Source: Candidatus Rokuibacteriota bacterium
GTDB taxonomy: Bacteria > Methylomirabilota > Methylomirabilia > Rokubacteriales > CSP1-6
Assembly: GCA_003220435.1 (NCBI GenBank)
Contig: QHSL01000082.1
Location: 1 to 55,996, forward strand
Length of the DNA stretch: 55,996 nt
Direction of reading: 5' to 3'
Shown: piece by piece, positions 33,873 through 42,172 of the stretch
How positions within the stretch are numbered: the first letter of the stretch is position 1
Layout of the letters: the number at the start of each line of letters is the position of its first letter
Program-made: the position numbers and the translations under genes
Notes under the pieces: model-generated
Told to the model about the DNA's origin: nothing
Databases searched by the model: none
What the model saw: only the letters and a program-made list of their open reading frames with translations

Positions 33873-35059
33873 TCCAGGCGCTCGTGGCCGTCGCCCTGGT
33901 CGGCGTCTCGGCGCTCGCCGTCGCGGTCTATCCGCGTTCGGTGCTGGTGTTCCTGCTCTTCCAGGGCTCGATCTTGTTCGCGTATCGCGCACGAATCCCC
34001 GAGTGGCTCCGCTGGAGCCTGCTGGCGGCGGCGCTCCTCGTGCTGATGCCGGTGATCGGCTACTTCAACGGCTACTACCTCGAGGTCGCGACCCAGGTCG
34101 GGATCTTCGTCGCGCTGGCGCTAGGGCTGAACATCGTCGTCGGCCTGGCCGGGCTGCTGGACCTCGGCTACGTGGCCTTCTTCGCCGTCGGCGCGTACAC
34201 CTGGGCGATTTTCGGCTCCCCCCACGCCAACGTCGTCTTCGGCGGCGAGAGCTTCCCGCTGGCCGGCGGGTGGTTCTACCTGTTCCTGCTGGTCGGTCTC
34301 GGCGTGGCGGCCCTCACCGGGGTGCTGCTGGGCCTGCCGGTGCTCCGGCTGCACGGCGACTACCTCGCGGTGGTCACGCTGGGCTTCGGCGAAGTCATCC
34401 GCGTGCTGGCCAACAATCTCGACAAGCCGATCAACCTCACCAACGGGCCGAAGGGCATCACGCCGATCTCGCGTCCCCCGGCGCCGCTGGGACTGCCGTA
34501 CGGCGAGTACTTCTACTTCCTCGCCCTGCTCATCGTGGTCGTGGTCGTCCTGGTCAACCGACGACTCGAGGACTCGCACATCGGCCGCGCGTGGGAGGCG
34601 ATCCGCGAGGACGAGCTGGCGGCGCGGGCGATGGGCGTGCCGCTGGTGCGGATGAAGCTCATGGCCTTCGCCTGCGGCGCCTCCTTCGCAGGGATCATGG
34701 GCGTGCTGTTCTCGGCCAAGCAGGTCTTCATCAACCCGGAGTCGTTCACGTTCCTCGAGTCCATCGGCGTCCTCGCGATGGTCATCCTCGGCGGCATGGG
34801 CTCGATTCCCGGGGCGATCCTCGGCGCCACCGTGGTGACGGTGTTGAACCTCCAGGTCTTGAAGGGCTTCTCGCTCTGGCTCAACGAGCTGAAGAACGCC
34901 GGCGTCACCGTGCTCGGCTTCAGCCTGGCCGATCTGCCCACCCAGTTCGAGCCGGCAAAGTACGAGCGGATGGTCTTCGGCATCATCCTCGTGCTGATGA
35001 TGATCTATCGCCCCCAGGGGATCTTCCCCGCTCGCCGACGCCAGCGCGAGATGCAATGA
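33869..35059 (+). CDS. livM: Branched-chain amino acid ABC transporter permease LivM
   Basis: The second permease subunit, 396 residues. Around ten hydrophobic segments include the family start YYLEVATQVGIFVALALGLNIVVGLAGLLDLGYVAFFAVGAYT and the ATPase-contact loop WEAIREDELAARAMGVPLVRMKLMAFACGASFAG. The C-terminus ends YRPQGIFPARRR, as usual. It starts at ATG 33869, overlapping livH. Its stop codon is followed within 2 bases by the 66-bp repeat array that separates it from livG. Confidence 0.95.
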   Translation: MIQALVAVALVGVSALAVAVYPRSVLVFLLFQGSILFAYRARIPEWLRWSLLAAALLVLMPVIGYFNGYYLEVATQVGIFVALALGLNIVVGLAGLLDLGYVAFFAVGAYTWAIFGSPHANVVFGGESFPLAGGWFYLFLLVGLGVAALTGVLLGLPVLRLHGDYLAVVTLGFGEVIRVLANNLDKPINLTNGPKGITPISRPPAPLGLPYGEYFYFLALLIVVVVVLVNRRLEDSHIGRAWEAIREDELAARAMGVPLVRMKLMAFACGASFAGIMGVLFSAKQVFINPESFTFLESIGVLAMVILGGMGSIPGAILGATVVTVLNLQVLKGFSLWLNELKNAGVTVLGFSLADLPTQFEPAKYERMVFGIILVLMMIYRPQGIFPARRRQREMQ

Positions 35060-35060
35060 A

Positions 35061-35360
35061 GCCGGCAAGCATCTCTCTCAGGCCCCCCCCGGTGGCACCG
35101 ACCTCCCAGCACTCGATACAAACAAAGCCGGCAAGCATCTCTCTCAGGCCACCCCCGGTGGCACCGACCTCCCAGCACTCGGTACAAACAAAGCCGGCAC
35201 GCATCTCTCTCAGGCCACCCCCGGTGGCACCGACCTCCCGGCACTCGATACAAACAAAGCCGGCAAGCATCTCGCGAAACGGGATGTCCGCAGGATCGGA
35301 GCCGGCACGCATCTTTCTCAGGCCACCCTCGGTGGCAGCGGCCTCCTAGCACTCGATACA
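35061..35360 (+). repeat. 66-bp tandem repeat array between livM and livG
   Basis: Three full units begin at 35061, 35127 and 35193 with a period of exactly 66 bases. A shortened, diverged unit (35259-35300) and a last unit (35301-35360) follow. Each unit opens GCCGGCA-GCATC, carries TCTCTCAGGCCACC-type sequence with a GCCACC-CCC-GGTGGC hairpin, and ends ACTCGATACAAACAAA. The last unit runs into the livG start, ACTCGATACA-ATG. Because 66 is 22 codons, frames stay open through it (ATG 35056 to TAG 35349 would encode a 97-residue repeat peptide, K-P-A-x-I-S-L-R-P-P-P-V per unit). There is no usual gene here. A related sequence lies at 55952-55996. Confidence 0.9.
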
Positions 35361-36140
35361 ATGGCTCTCTTCGAGGCCCAGCGCGTCACCAAGCGGTTCG
35401 GCGGCCTCACCGCGCTCCATGCGGTCGACTTCGCGGTCGACCGGGGCATCTCGTCGATCATCGGGCCGAACGGCGCCGGCAAGACGACGCTCTTCAACAT
35501 CTTCACCGGCCTCTACGCCGCCGACGAGGGCGCCGTCACCTTTCGCGGCCGCTCGATCCTCGGCCTGCGCCCGGATCAGATCACGACGCTCGGCATCTGC
35601 CGGACGTTCCAGAACATCCGGCTCTTCGCGAACATGACCGCGATCGAGAACGTCCTGGTCGGCATGAACTCGCGAATCGCGCTCGGCTTGTGGGACGTGC
35701 TCTCGCACAGCCCGAGCTTCCGGCGGACGGAGACGGAGCTGGCGGCCCGCGCACTCCGCCTTCTCGCGCGCGTCGGCCTGCAGGCCAGCGCCAATGACGT
35801 GGCGCGCAACCTCCCGTACGGCGATCGCCGCCGGCTCGAGCTGGCCCGCGCGCTCGCGTCGGAGCCCGCGCTGTTGCTCCTGGACGAGCCGACCGCCGGC
35901 ATGACGCAGGGCGAAGCAGGCGCGCTCATGCGCCTCCTGCGGGGGCTCGTCGCCGATCTGGGGCTCGCGATCATCCTGATCGAGCACAACATGCGTGTGG
36001 TCATGGAGGTGTCCGACTGGGTGACCGTGCTCGACCACGGCGAGCGGATCGCCGAGGGCTCGCCGCGCGAGGTCCAGGAGAACCCGCGCGTCATCGAGGC
36101 TTACCTGGGCACCCGCACTCCGGGACGGCGCCGTGCTTAG
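35361..36140 (+). CDS. livG: Branched-chain amino acid ABC transporter ATP-binding protein LivG
   Basis: A 259-residue ABC ATPase that drives LivHM from the cytoplasm. Walker A is GPNGAGKT (35-42). The Q-loop/FQN segment is ICRTFQNIRLFANMTAIENVLVGM. The signature is degenerate, LPYGDRRRLELARAL, as usual for LivG, and Walker B is LLLLDEPTAGM. The C-terminal YLG motif is present. The ATG sits directly on the last 66-bp repeat and has no visible Shine-Dalgarno sequence, so its translation may differ from its neighbours. The 3' end overlaps livF by 8 bases. Confidence 0.95.
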   Translation: MALFEAQRVTKRFGGLTALHAVDFAVDRGISSIIGPNGAGKTTLFNIFTGLYAADEGAVTFRGRSILGLRPDQITTLGICRTFQNIRLFANMTAIENVLVGMNSRIALGLWDVLSHSPSFRRTETELAARALRLLARVGLQASANDVARNLPYGDRRRLELARALASEPALLLLDEPTAGMTQGEAGALMRLLRGLVADLGLAIILIEHNMRVVMEVSDWVTVLDHGERIAEGSPREVQENPRVIEAYLGTRTPGRRRA

Positions 36141-36834
36141 GGTCCAATCGATCGACGTCGCCTACGGCGAGATCCGGGCGCTCAAGGGCGTGGGGCTCGA
36201 GGTGGGCCGCGGCGAGATCGTCACGCTCCTCGGCAACAACGGCGCCGGCAAGACGACCACGCTCAAGACCATCTCGGGCCTGCTCCACCCGACGCAGGGA
36301 TCGATCACACTGGAGGACGAGTCGCTCGTGGGCGTGCCGCCCCACGCGATCGTCGCGCGCGGCGTCGCGCACGTGCCGGAGGGACGCCGGATCTTCAACC
36401 GCCTCACGGTTCGCGAGAACCTCGTGATGGGCGCCTACCTTCGGAGCGATGGGGGAATCACCGGCGACCTCGACCGCGTCTTCGCGCTGTTCCCGCGCCT
36501 CGCCGAGCGCATCGCGCAGGTGGCGGGTACCCTCTCGGGCGGCGAGCAGCAGATGCTCGCGATCGGCCGCGCGCTGATGGCGAGCCCACGGCTCCTGCTC
36601 CTGGACGAGCCGAGCATGGGGCTGGCGCCGGTCCTCGTGGAGCAGATCTTCGACACGATCACCGACATCAACCGTCAGGGCATGACCATCCTGCTCGTCG
36701 AGCAGAACGCCGCCATGGCGCTCTCCATCGCCCACCGAGGGTACGTGCTCGAGACAGGCTCGATCGTGCTCGCGGGAACCGCGGCCGAGCTGGCGGACAA
36801 CTCGGATGTCCGGCGAGCGTATCTGGGCGAATAG
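36133..36834 (+). CDS. livF: Branched-chain amino acid ABC transporter ATP-binding protein LivF
   Basis: The second ABC ATPase of the transporter, 233 residues. It has Walker A GNNGAGKTTT (34-43), the VPEGRRIFNRLTVRENL segment, signature LSGGEQQMLAIGRAL, Walker B LLLLDEPSMGLAP and the C-terminal NSDVRRAYLGE. It starts with GTG 36133 inside the end of livG. The next gene, a glycosyltransferase, starts 29 bases before its stop, so it may be transcribed with the transporter. Confidence 0.95.
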   Translation: MLRVQSIDVAYGEIRALKGVGLEVGRGEIVTLLGNNGAGKTTTLKTISGLLHPTQGSITLEDESLVGVPPHAIVARGVAHVPEGRRIFNRLTVRENLVMGAYLRSDGGITGDLDRVFALFPRLAERIAQVAGTLSGGEQQMLAIGRALMASPRLLLLDEPSMGLAPVLVEQIFDTITDINRQGMTILLVEQNAAMALSIAHRGYVLETGSIVLAGTAAELADNSDVRRAYLGE

Positions 36835-38362
36835 CGCGGTTGCGGGGCTCCTGCTCCTCGCCGCGCTCCTGATCTTCGCCAACCTCGACGACCGCTATCT
36901 CTGGGACGACGAGGCCGAGACCGCGCTGCTGGCCAGGAACGTCCTCCGCTTCGGCATCCCTGTCGCCTGGGACGGTGCCAGCCTCGTCTCACAGGAGTGC
37001 GGCGTGGACTACGACCGCAACTATCTGTGGCGGCAGACGCCGTGGCTGCCGATCTATCTCGCCGCCGGCTCCTTCGCGCTCTTCGACGCCTCGACCTTTA
37101 CCGCCCGACTGCCGTTCGCGCTGCTGGGCCTCCTGGCGGTGCCCTCGATGTATCTGCTGGCGCGACGCGTCCTCGACGACCGGCTGACCGCGCTGATTGC
37201 CGGGGGCTCGCTGCTGCTGTCGGTGCCGTTCTTGCTGTACGTGCGCCAGTGCCGCTATTACGCGCTGGCGATCCTCGCCGCGATCTGGGTTCTCTACTGC
37301 TTCTTCCTTTTGCCGGCGCGACGGCGCCTCGCCGCCGCCGGCCTGGCGCTGGCCCTCACCGTGCTCCTGCACGCGAGCCACCTCCTGTTCTTTGGCGCCG
37401 TGGCCGGGCTGGCGCTCGGCTCCATCGTCCTCGCGCTCGACGGGGCGGTCCTGGCGTGGCTCACCGCGGCCGTCGTCGCCGCGGTGAGCGTGAACCTTCC
37501 GTGGCTCTTCGCGGCGGGCCTCGGCGAAACGACCGGCCGGCTCCTGGCGCTCGGGTCCCTGAGGTCATTCGCGGCGAACCTGGCCGGCTACGCGGCGCGC
37601 GCTGAGCTCTACGCATTCCCGGCGCTGCTCCTGGCCGCGGCGCTCGTCGCCGTCGCGATCGCGACGCGCTCCCGGCCGGACTGGCACTCGCCGGGCGCCC
37701 GGGTGTGCATTGCGCTCTGCGCGTTCGCCCTCGGCCACGCGCTCGTCGTCGCGACGGTGCCGTTCGTCTTCTTCCGATACCTGATCACGCTGCTGCCGGT
37801 ATTCGCGCTCCTTCAGGCTTGGATCGTTCGGACGCTGGCCACGCGAAGCCGCGTGCTCGCCGCCGCGGTGCTGGCGCTGGCCCTGCTGCCCGATCGCGCC
37901 GACCTCGTCCGCGGCCGGTTCTCCGTCACGCTCGCCAAATACGCCGACGAGATCACGCACCACGTCCCCGGACCGATCGAGGCGATCGTCCGCTATCTCG
38001 CGACGGCCGCGCGCCAGGGAGACCGGCTCTTCATCTCCTACGGCGACCTGCCGCTGCGCTTTTATACCGGCCTCGAGGTCCGCGGTGGGCAGGGGTGCCA
38101 GAGCCTCGCCGGCTGGCCGCCGCCCGACTTCGTGATCGTGCGCTACTTCTTCAGATTCAGGCCGGTGGCGCCGGGAGTCAGGGAAGACACCGAGCGTACG
38201 CTTCACTACCTGAAGTCCGAGATTCCCCAGCACCTCTACCGCCGCGTGGACCTGCCCGTGGCCGACACGGTCTGGGAGAACATCCCCGAGCCCGACCGGC
38301 ACGTTTTCCGCGACGGGGGGGATCGGCCGAAGATCACGGTGTACGAGAAGGTACGCCCGTGA
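36806..38362 (+). CDS. GT39-family (ArnT/PMT-like) membrane glycosyltransferase, copy 1
   Basis: A 518-residue integral membrane protein of the GT-C fold. The first periplasmic loop has the acidic motif YLWDDEAETALLARNVLRFG (~30-49) expected to hold the catalytic Asp/Glu. About ten hydrophobic helices follow, then a soluble C-terminal part (~385-518). Such enzymes transfer sugars from polyprenyl-phosphate carriers to lipid A, glycans or proteins. The ATG lies within the end of livF; the stop overlaps the next GT39-like gene (GTGA). Acceptor and donor are unknown. Confidence 0.85.
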   Translation: MSGERIWANSAVAGLLLLAALLIFANLDDRYLWDDEAETALLARNVLRFGIPVAWDGASLVSQECGVDYDRNYLWRQTPWLPIYLAAGSFALFDASTFTARLPFALLGLLAVPSMYLLARRVLDDRLTALIAGGSLLLSVPFLLYVRQCRYYALAILAAIWVLYCFFLLPARRRLAAAGLALALTVLLHASHLLFFGAVAGLALGSIVLALDGAVLAWLTAAVVAAVSVNLPWLFAAGLGETTGRLLALGSLRSFAANLAGYAARAELYAFPALLLAAALVAVAIATRSRPDWHSPGARVCIALCAFALGHALVVATVPFVFFRYLITLLPVFALLQAWIVRTLATRSRVLAAAVLALALLPDRADLVRGRFSVTLAKYADEITHHVPGPIEAIVRYLATAARQGDRLFISYGDLPLRFYTGLEVRGGQGCQSLAGWPPPDFVIVRYFFRFRPVAPGVREDTERTLHYLKSEIPQHLYRRVDLPVADTVWENIPEPDRHVFRDGGDRPKITVYEKVRP

Positions 38363-39951
38363 GGGCGCGGAGGTGGGCCTGGCTCGCGGTCGCCGTCGTG
38401 GTGGTCGCCGCGGCGGCGGTTCGGCTCAGGCTGCTCGACGTCCCGCTCGATCGCGACGAGGGCGAGTACGCGTACTTCGGCCAGCTCCTGCTGGAAGGCG
38501 TACCGCCCTACGCCGGCGCCTACAACCTCAAGATGCCCGGCATCTACGGCGCCTACGCCCTCGTCCTCGCCGCCTTCGGCCAGACGCCCGCCGGGATTCG
38601 CGCCGGCCTCATCCTCGTGACCTCCGCCACGACAGCGTGCATGTACCTCCTCGGCGCGCGGCTCGGCGGAACCGCGATCGGCGTGCTCGCCGCCGTCGTC
38701 TTCGCAACACAGTCGCTGAACCCGAAGCTCCTCGGCCTCGCCGCCTACGCCGAGCACTTCGCGCTGCTGCCGGTCGCGGCTGGCGCGCTCGCGCTGCTGA
38801 AGGCGTCTACCGCGCGACGGCGTTTCGGCCTCGTGGCCTCCGGGCTCCTCTTCGGCCTGGCGCTGCTCGTCCGGCAAAACACCGCGTTCTTCGTCGCCGG
38901 CGGCGCGCTCTATCTGCTCGCTGCCGCAGCGGACGACTCGGCGCGCTCGTGGACGCGGCGCCTGACCGATGCCGCCATATTCCTGGCCTGGGCCGCCGTG
39001 CCCGTCGCGCTCGCGGCGCTGGGGCTCCTGGCGGCAGGGACATTCGGAACCTTCTGGTTCTGGGTGTTCGTCTACGCACCCCACTATCACGCGGATCTCG
39101 CCACGGGCTGGACCAACCTCGTGCGAACGCTCACGGCCGTCGCGCCCTCCTCGTCGGTGGCGCTTGCCCTCGCCGCCGTCGGCCTCGGCGCAGTCGCGCG
39201 CGACCCTCTTCGCGAGCGGCGAACCATCGTGCTCCTCCTGGTCGCAGCGTCGGCCGTGGGAACGATGGTCGGGCTACAGTTCCGGCCGCACTACTTTCTG
39301 CTGATGCTCCCGGCGCTAGCACTGCTCGCCGGGCTCGGCCTGGGTGCGCTGGGCGACCTGCTGGCCGCGCGCCGCTCACCCGCCCTCTGCTGGGGCGTGC
39401 CGGCGGTCCTGGCCGTCGCCGCCCTGGGCCAGCCGCTCTACGCGTCACGCCCCGTGCTCTTCGAGCTCGGGCCGACCCAGGTCGCGCGGGCCATCTACGG
39501 GCGCAACCCGTTCCCGGAATCGCTGGAGATCGCCCGCTACATCCGGGAGCACAGCGCGGCGGGCGACCGCGTCGCCGTCGTCGGGTCCGAGCCGCAGATC
39601 TACTTCTACGCCGGGCGGCGCTCGGCCACCGGATACATCTATACTTACCCGCTCATGGAGCTCCAGCCCTATGCGTCGGCGATGCAGCGGCAGATGATCC
39701 GGGAGATCGAGAGCGCGGCGCCCCGGTTCCTGGTCTTTGTCAGCGCGACCCGCTCGTGGGTCGTCCGGCCGGGCTCCGATCAGACCATCTTCGGGTGGTT
39801 CGAGCGGTACCAGCGCAGCTTTCGGCGGGTGGGCGTGGCGGACGTTCTGTCGCAGCAGGAGACCGTGTACCGGTGGAACGACGCGGCGCTCGCGTATTCG
39901 CCGCGCTCCGACGTCTGGCTCATGGTCTTCGAGCGAGGGAGACAACCATGA
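38359..39951 (+). CDS. GT39-family membrane glycosyltransferase, copy 2
   Basis: 530 residues with the same GT-C layout as the upstream gene but low visible identity. It has an N-terminal helix, the loop LDVPLDRDEGEYAYFGQLLLEG (~25-46) with candidate catalytic acidic residues, and the NLKMPGIYGAYALVLAAFG segment that in this family approaches the lipid carrier. A polytopic core and a C-terminal soluble domain (~375-530) complete it. The GTG start overlaps the previous stop by four bases and its own stop overlaps the MaoC-like gene (ATGA). The pair may act in consecutive or alternative sugar transfers. Confidence 0.85.
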   Translation: MRARRWAWLAVAVVVVAAAAVRLRLLDVPLDRDEGEYAYFGQLLLEGVPPYAGAYNLKMPGIYGAYALVLAAFGQTPAGIRAGLILVTSATTACMYLLGARLGGTAIGVLAAVVFATQSLNPKLLGLAAYAEHFALLPVAAGALALLKASTARRRFGLVASGLLFGLALLVRQNTAFFVAGGALYLLAAAADDSARSWTRRLTDAAIFLAWAAVPVALAALGLLAAGTFGTFWFWVFVYAPHYHADLATGWTNLVRTLTAVAPSSSVALALAAVGLGAVARDPLRERRTIVLLLVAASAVGTMVGLQFRPHYFLLMLPALALLAGLGLGALGDLLAARRSPALCWGVPAVLAVAALGQPLYASRPVLFELGPTQVARAIYGRNPFPESLEIARYIREHSAAGDRVAVVGSEPQIYFYAGRRSATGYIYTYPLMELQPYASAMQRQMIREIESAAPRFLVFVSATRSWVVRPGSDQTIFGWFERYQRSFRRVGVADVLSQQETVYRWNDAALAYSPRSDVWLMVFERGRQP

Positions 39952-40403
39952 TCGGTCAGGGCCTCACCTTCGAGCAGCACGAGATCGGCGCCACCTTCCG
40001 CACGCTCGGCCGGACGGTGTCGGAGACCGACATCGTGACCTTCGTGAACCTGTGCGGGTTCACCGAGCCCCTCTTCATGGACATGGAGTACGTCGCGCGC
40101 GAGTCGCTCTTCAAGCGGCGCGCGGCGCCCGGCGCCTTGACGTTCGCGCTCTCCGAGGGGCTCATCATGCAGACCGGGCTCATCCACGGGACCGGCATGG
40201 CGTACCTTGGCGGCGAGCTGCGCGTGACGGCGCCGGTGCTCGAGGGCGACACGCTCTCGGTCGAGATCCAGGTTGCCGACAAGCGCGAGACGAAGAAGGC
40301 CGACCGCGGCATCGTCACCTATCGGCACCGCGTCCTCAACCAGCGGGGCGAACAGGTGCTCGAGGCGCGCGTGCAGCGGATGATCCGCCGCGCCGGGTGC
40401 TGA
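39948..40403 (+). CDS. MaoC-like (hot-dog) dehydratase/hydratase
   Basis: A 151-residue single hot-dog-fold protein. It opens with GLTFEQHEIGATFRTLGRTVSETDIVTFVNLCGFTEPLFMD, the typical MaoC_dehydratas start. An APGALTFALSEGLIMQTGL helix and a final strand run to VLEARVQRMIRR follow. MaoC proteins hydrate enoyl-CoA or mesaconyl-type thioesters. The classic Asp/His pair is not clear, so it may be a thioester-binding relative. It overlaps the upstream glycosyltransferase by four bases, though no functional link is evident. Confidence 0.8.
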   Translation: MIGQGLTFEQHEIGATFRTLGRTVSETDIVTFVNLCGFTEPLFMDMEYVARESLFKRRAAPGALTFALSEGLIMQTGLIHGTGMAYLGGELRVTAPVLEGDTLSVEIQVADKRETKKADRGIVTYRHRVLNQRGEQVLEARVQRMIRRAGC

Positions 40404-40488
40404 GCCGCGCGCGCGGCCCCGTGCCGGCCCGGTGACCGCGCTCGCGTACAATTGGGCACGGAGCGACTTTCCAGACGGAGGTTCACAC

Positions 40489-40992
40489 GTGGAGGCCAGG
40501 ATCGTCCAGATCAGCGTGTCGCGCGGTGGAGTCCCGAAGACGGCGGTGCCGGCGGCGCGGGTCACGGCCGACGGGCTCGAAGGCGACGCGCATCGTGACC
40601 TGCAGCACCACGGAGGCCCGGAGCGTGCCGTCTGCATCTACTCGATGGAGGCGATCAAGCGCCTGCAGGCCGAGGGTCACTCGGTCGCGCCCGGCAGCAT
40701 CGGCGAGAACGTCACCGTCGAAGGCCTCGATTGGTCCGCCGTCGTCCCGGACCGCCACGTGCTCCTCGGCCGGACGGTCCTCGTCCAGGTGACGCGCTAC
40801 ACGAGCCCCTGCGTCAACATCATGGGCAGTTTCAAGGACGGCGAGTTCGCCCGCGTGTCCCAGAAGCGCTACCCCGGCTGGAGCCGCGTGTACGCACGCG
40901 TGCTGGTGGAAGGCACGATCCGCCAGGGCGATCCGGTGCGATTGCTCGACCCGATCGAGGCCGCCGAGGTCAGCGCCGCCGCGTCCAGGTGA
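40489..40992 (+). CDS. MOSC-domain protein
   Basis: A 167-residue stand-alone MOSC domain, a beta-barrel fold related to the molybdenum cofactor sulfurase C-terminus. Visible features are EARIVQISVSRGGVPK at the start, GLEGDAHRD, HHGGPERAVCIYS, GSIGENVTVEG and a conserved cysteine in RYTSPCVNI that may bind sulfur or the cofactor. I chose GTG 40489 because GGAGG lies ~9 bases upstream and family proteins begin there; GTG 40432 would add 19 residues. A TACAAT box sits at 40447-40452. The stop overlaps the next gene by four bases. Confidence 0.87.
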   Translation: MEARIVQISVSRGGVPKTAVPAARVTADGLEGDAHRDLQHHGGPERAVCIYSMEAIKRLQAEGHSVAPGSIGENVTVEGLDWSAVVPDRHVLLGRTVLVQVTRYTSPCVNIMGSFKDGEFARVSQKRYPGWSRVYARVLVEGTIRQGDPVRLLDPIEAAEVSAAASR

Positions 40993-42161
40993 GCCGCCGC
41001 GTCGAGGTTGTCATCATCGGGGGCGGCGTCACGGGCGCCTCCATCGCCTTTCACCTGGCCGCCGCCGGTGTCCGCGACGTCCTCCTGCTCGAGCGCAGGA
41101 CCCTGGCGTCGGGCGGCACGGGCCGGTCAGTCGGGATCGTTCGCCAGCTCTATCCGACGTCGGAGACCAGCCAGATGGTCGTCCGGTCGCTGGCCGTCTT
41201 CCAGCGCTTCCGCGAGGCGGTCGGCGGCGAGTCGGGCTACGTCGCCTGCGGCGCGCTGATCGGCGTCTCGACCACGATGCGCGCCAAGCTCGAGGCGACG
41301 GTCAAGCTCCAGCGGTCCGTCGGCGTCCGTGCCGAGGTGCTGGAGCCAGCCGATCTCGCTCGGGTCGAGCCGCGCATCGATCCTGAGAATCTCGGCGCGG
41401 TCCTCTACGAACCCGAATCCGGCTACGGCGACCCCACCGCCGTCACGAACGGGTACGCCGACGCGGCGCGCCGCGGTGGCGTCCGTATCGAGCAAGGCGT
41501 CGAGGTCGTGGCGATTCGGCGAGCCGGCGATCGCGTCACCGGCGTCGAGACCGGAACGGGTGAGCGCATCGATGCTCCGATCGTCGTCAACGCGGCGGGC
41601 CTCTGGTCGCCGCCGGTCGCGCGCCTGGCCGGGGTCGAGCTTCCGATCATCGTGGGCCGCCATCCGGTCTTCGTGATCGAGCGTGACGCTTCGTTCGGGC
41701 GCCCGCACCTCGTGTATCTCGATCTGGCGGGCGGGAGCTACGCGCGTCCCGAGACGGGCGGGCTCACGCTCACGGGGTCGCTCACCGACGACGAGACGCA
41801 GCATCCGATGGAGCCGGAGCTGCTGGGCGCCGACGTGAGCCTGGACGAGGCGACCGAGGTTCTGGAGCGCACCGGCCGCGCGATCCCCCGTCTGGCCGAG
41901 GCGCGCTATCGGCGCGGCTGGGCCGGGGCCTTCGACATCACACCGGACTGGATGCCGATTCTGGGTGAGTCGCCCGTGCGCGGCTTCTGGATCGCGGCCG
42001 GCATGAGCGGCCACGGCTTCAAGCTCTCGCCCGCGGTCGGCGAGATGATGGCGGCGCTGATCGTCGGAGCGACACCGCTGATCAATCCCGCGCCGTTCGC
42101 GTTCGGGCGATTCGCCGCGAAGGCGCCGAGCGGGACATTCGTGGCCTCCTACCTGGGCTGA
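40989..42161 (+). CDS. FAD-dependent oxidoreductase, DAO (glycine/sarcosine oxidase-like) family
   Basis: 390 residues of the D-amino-acid-oxidase/sarcosine oxidase fold. The N-terminal Rossmann motif is VVIIGGGVTGASIAFHLAAAG ending with LLLER (~6-36). Further features are the GGTGRSVGIVRQLYPTSE segment near the flavin, a second FAD contact VVNAAGLWS (~200) and the C-terminal GFWIAAGMSGHGFKLSPAVGEMMA. It should oxidise an amine or amino acid. The GTG start overlaps the MOSC stop (GTGA). Its 3' end faces the convergent kinase gene with 11 bases between. Confidence 0.88.
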   Translation: MSRRVEVVIIGGGVTGASIAFHLAAAGVRDVLLLERRTLASGGTGRSVGIVRQLYPTSETSQMVVRSLAVFQRFREAVGGESGYVACGALIGVSTTMRAKLEATVKLQRSVGVRAEVLEPADLARVEPRIDPENLGAVLYEPESGYGDPTAVTNGYADAARRGGVRIEQGVEVVAIRRAGDRVTGVETGTGERIDAPIVVNAAGLWSPPVARLAGVELPIIVGRHPVFVIERDASFGRPHLVYLDLAGGSYARPETGGLTLTGSLTDDETQHPMEPELLGADVSLDEATEVLERTGRAIPRLAEARYRRGWAGAFDITPDWMPILGESPVRGFWIAAGMSGHGFKLSPAVGEMMAALIVGATPLINPAPFAFGRFAAKAPSGTFVASYLG

Positions 42162-42172
42162 GCGGCCCTCGG

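Noticed and set aside
35056-35349. 97-codon frame across the 66-bp repeats as a real protein gene
   Set aside because: Any frame stays open because the period is 22 codons. No ribosome site and no known family; kept as a repeat, with the peptide as only one hypothesis.
35061-35360. CRISPR array
   Set aside because: Units follow each other without unique spacers and no cas genes are present.
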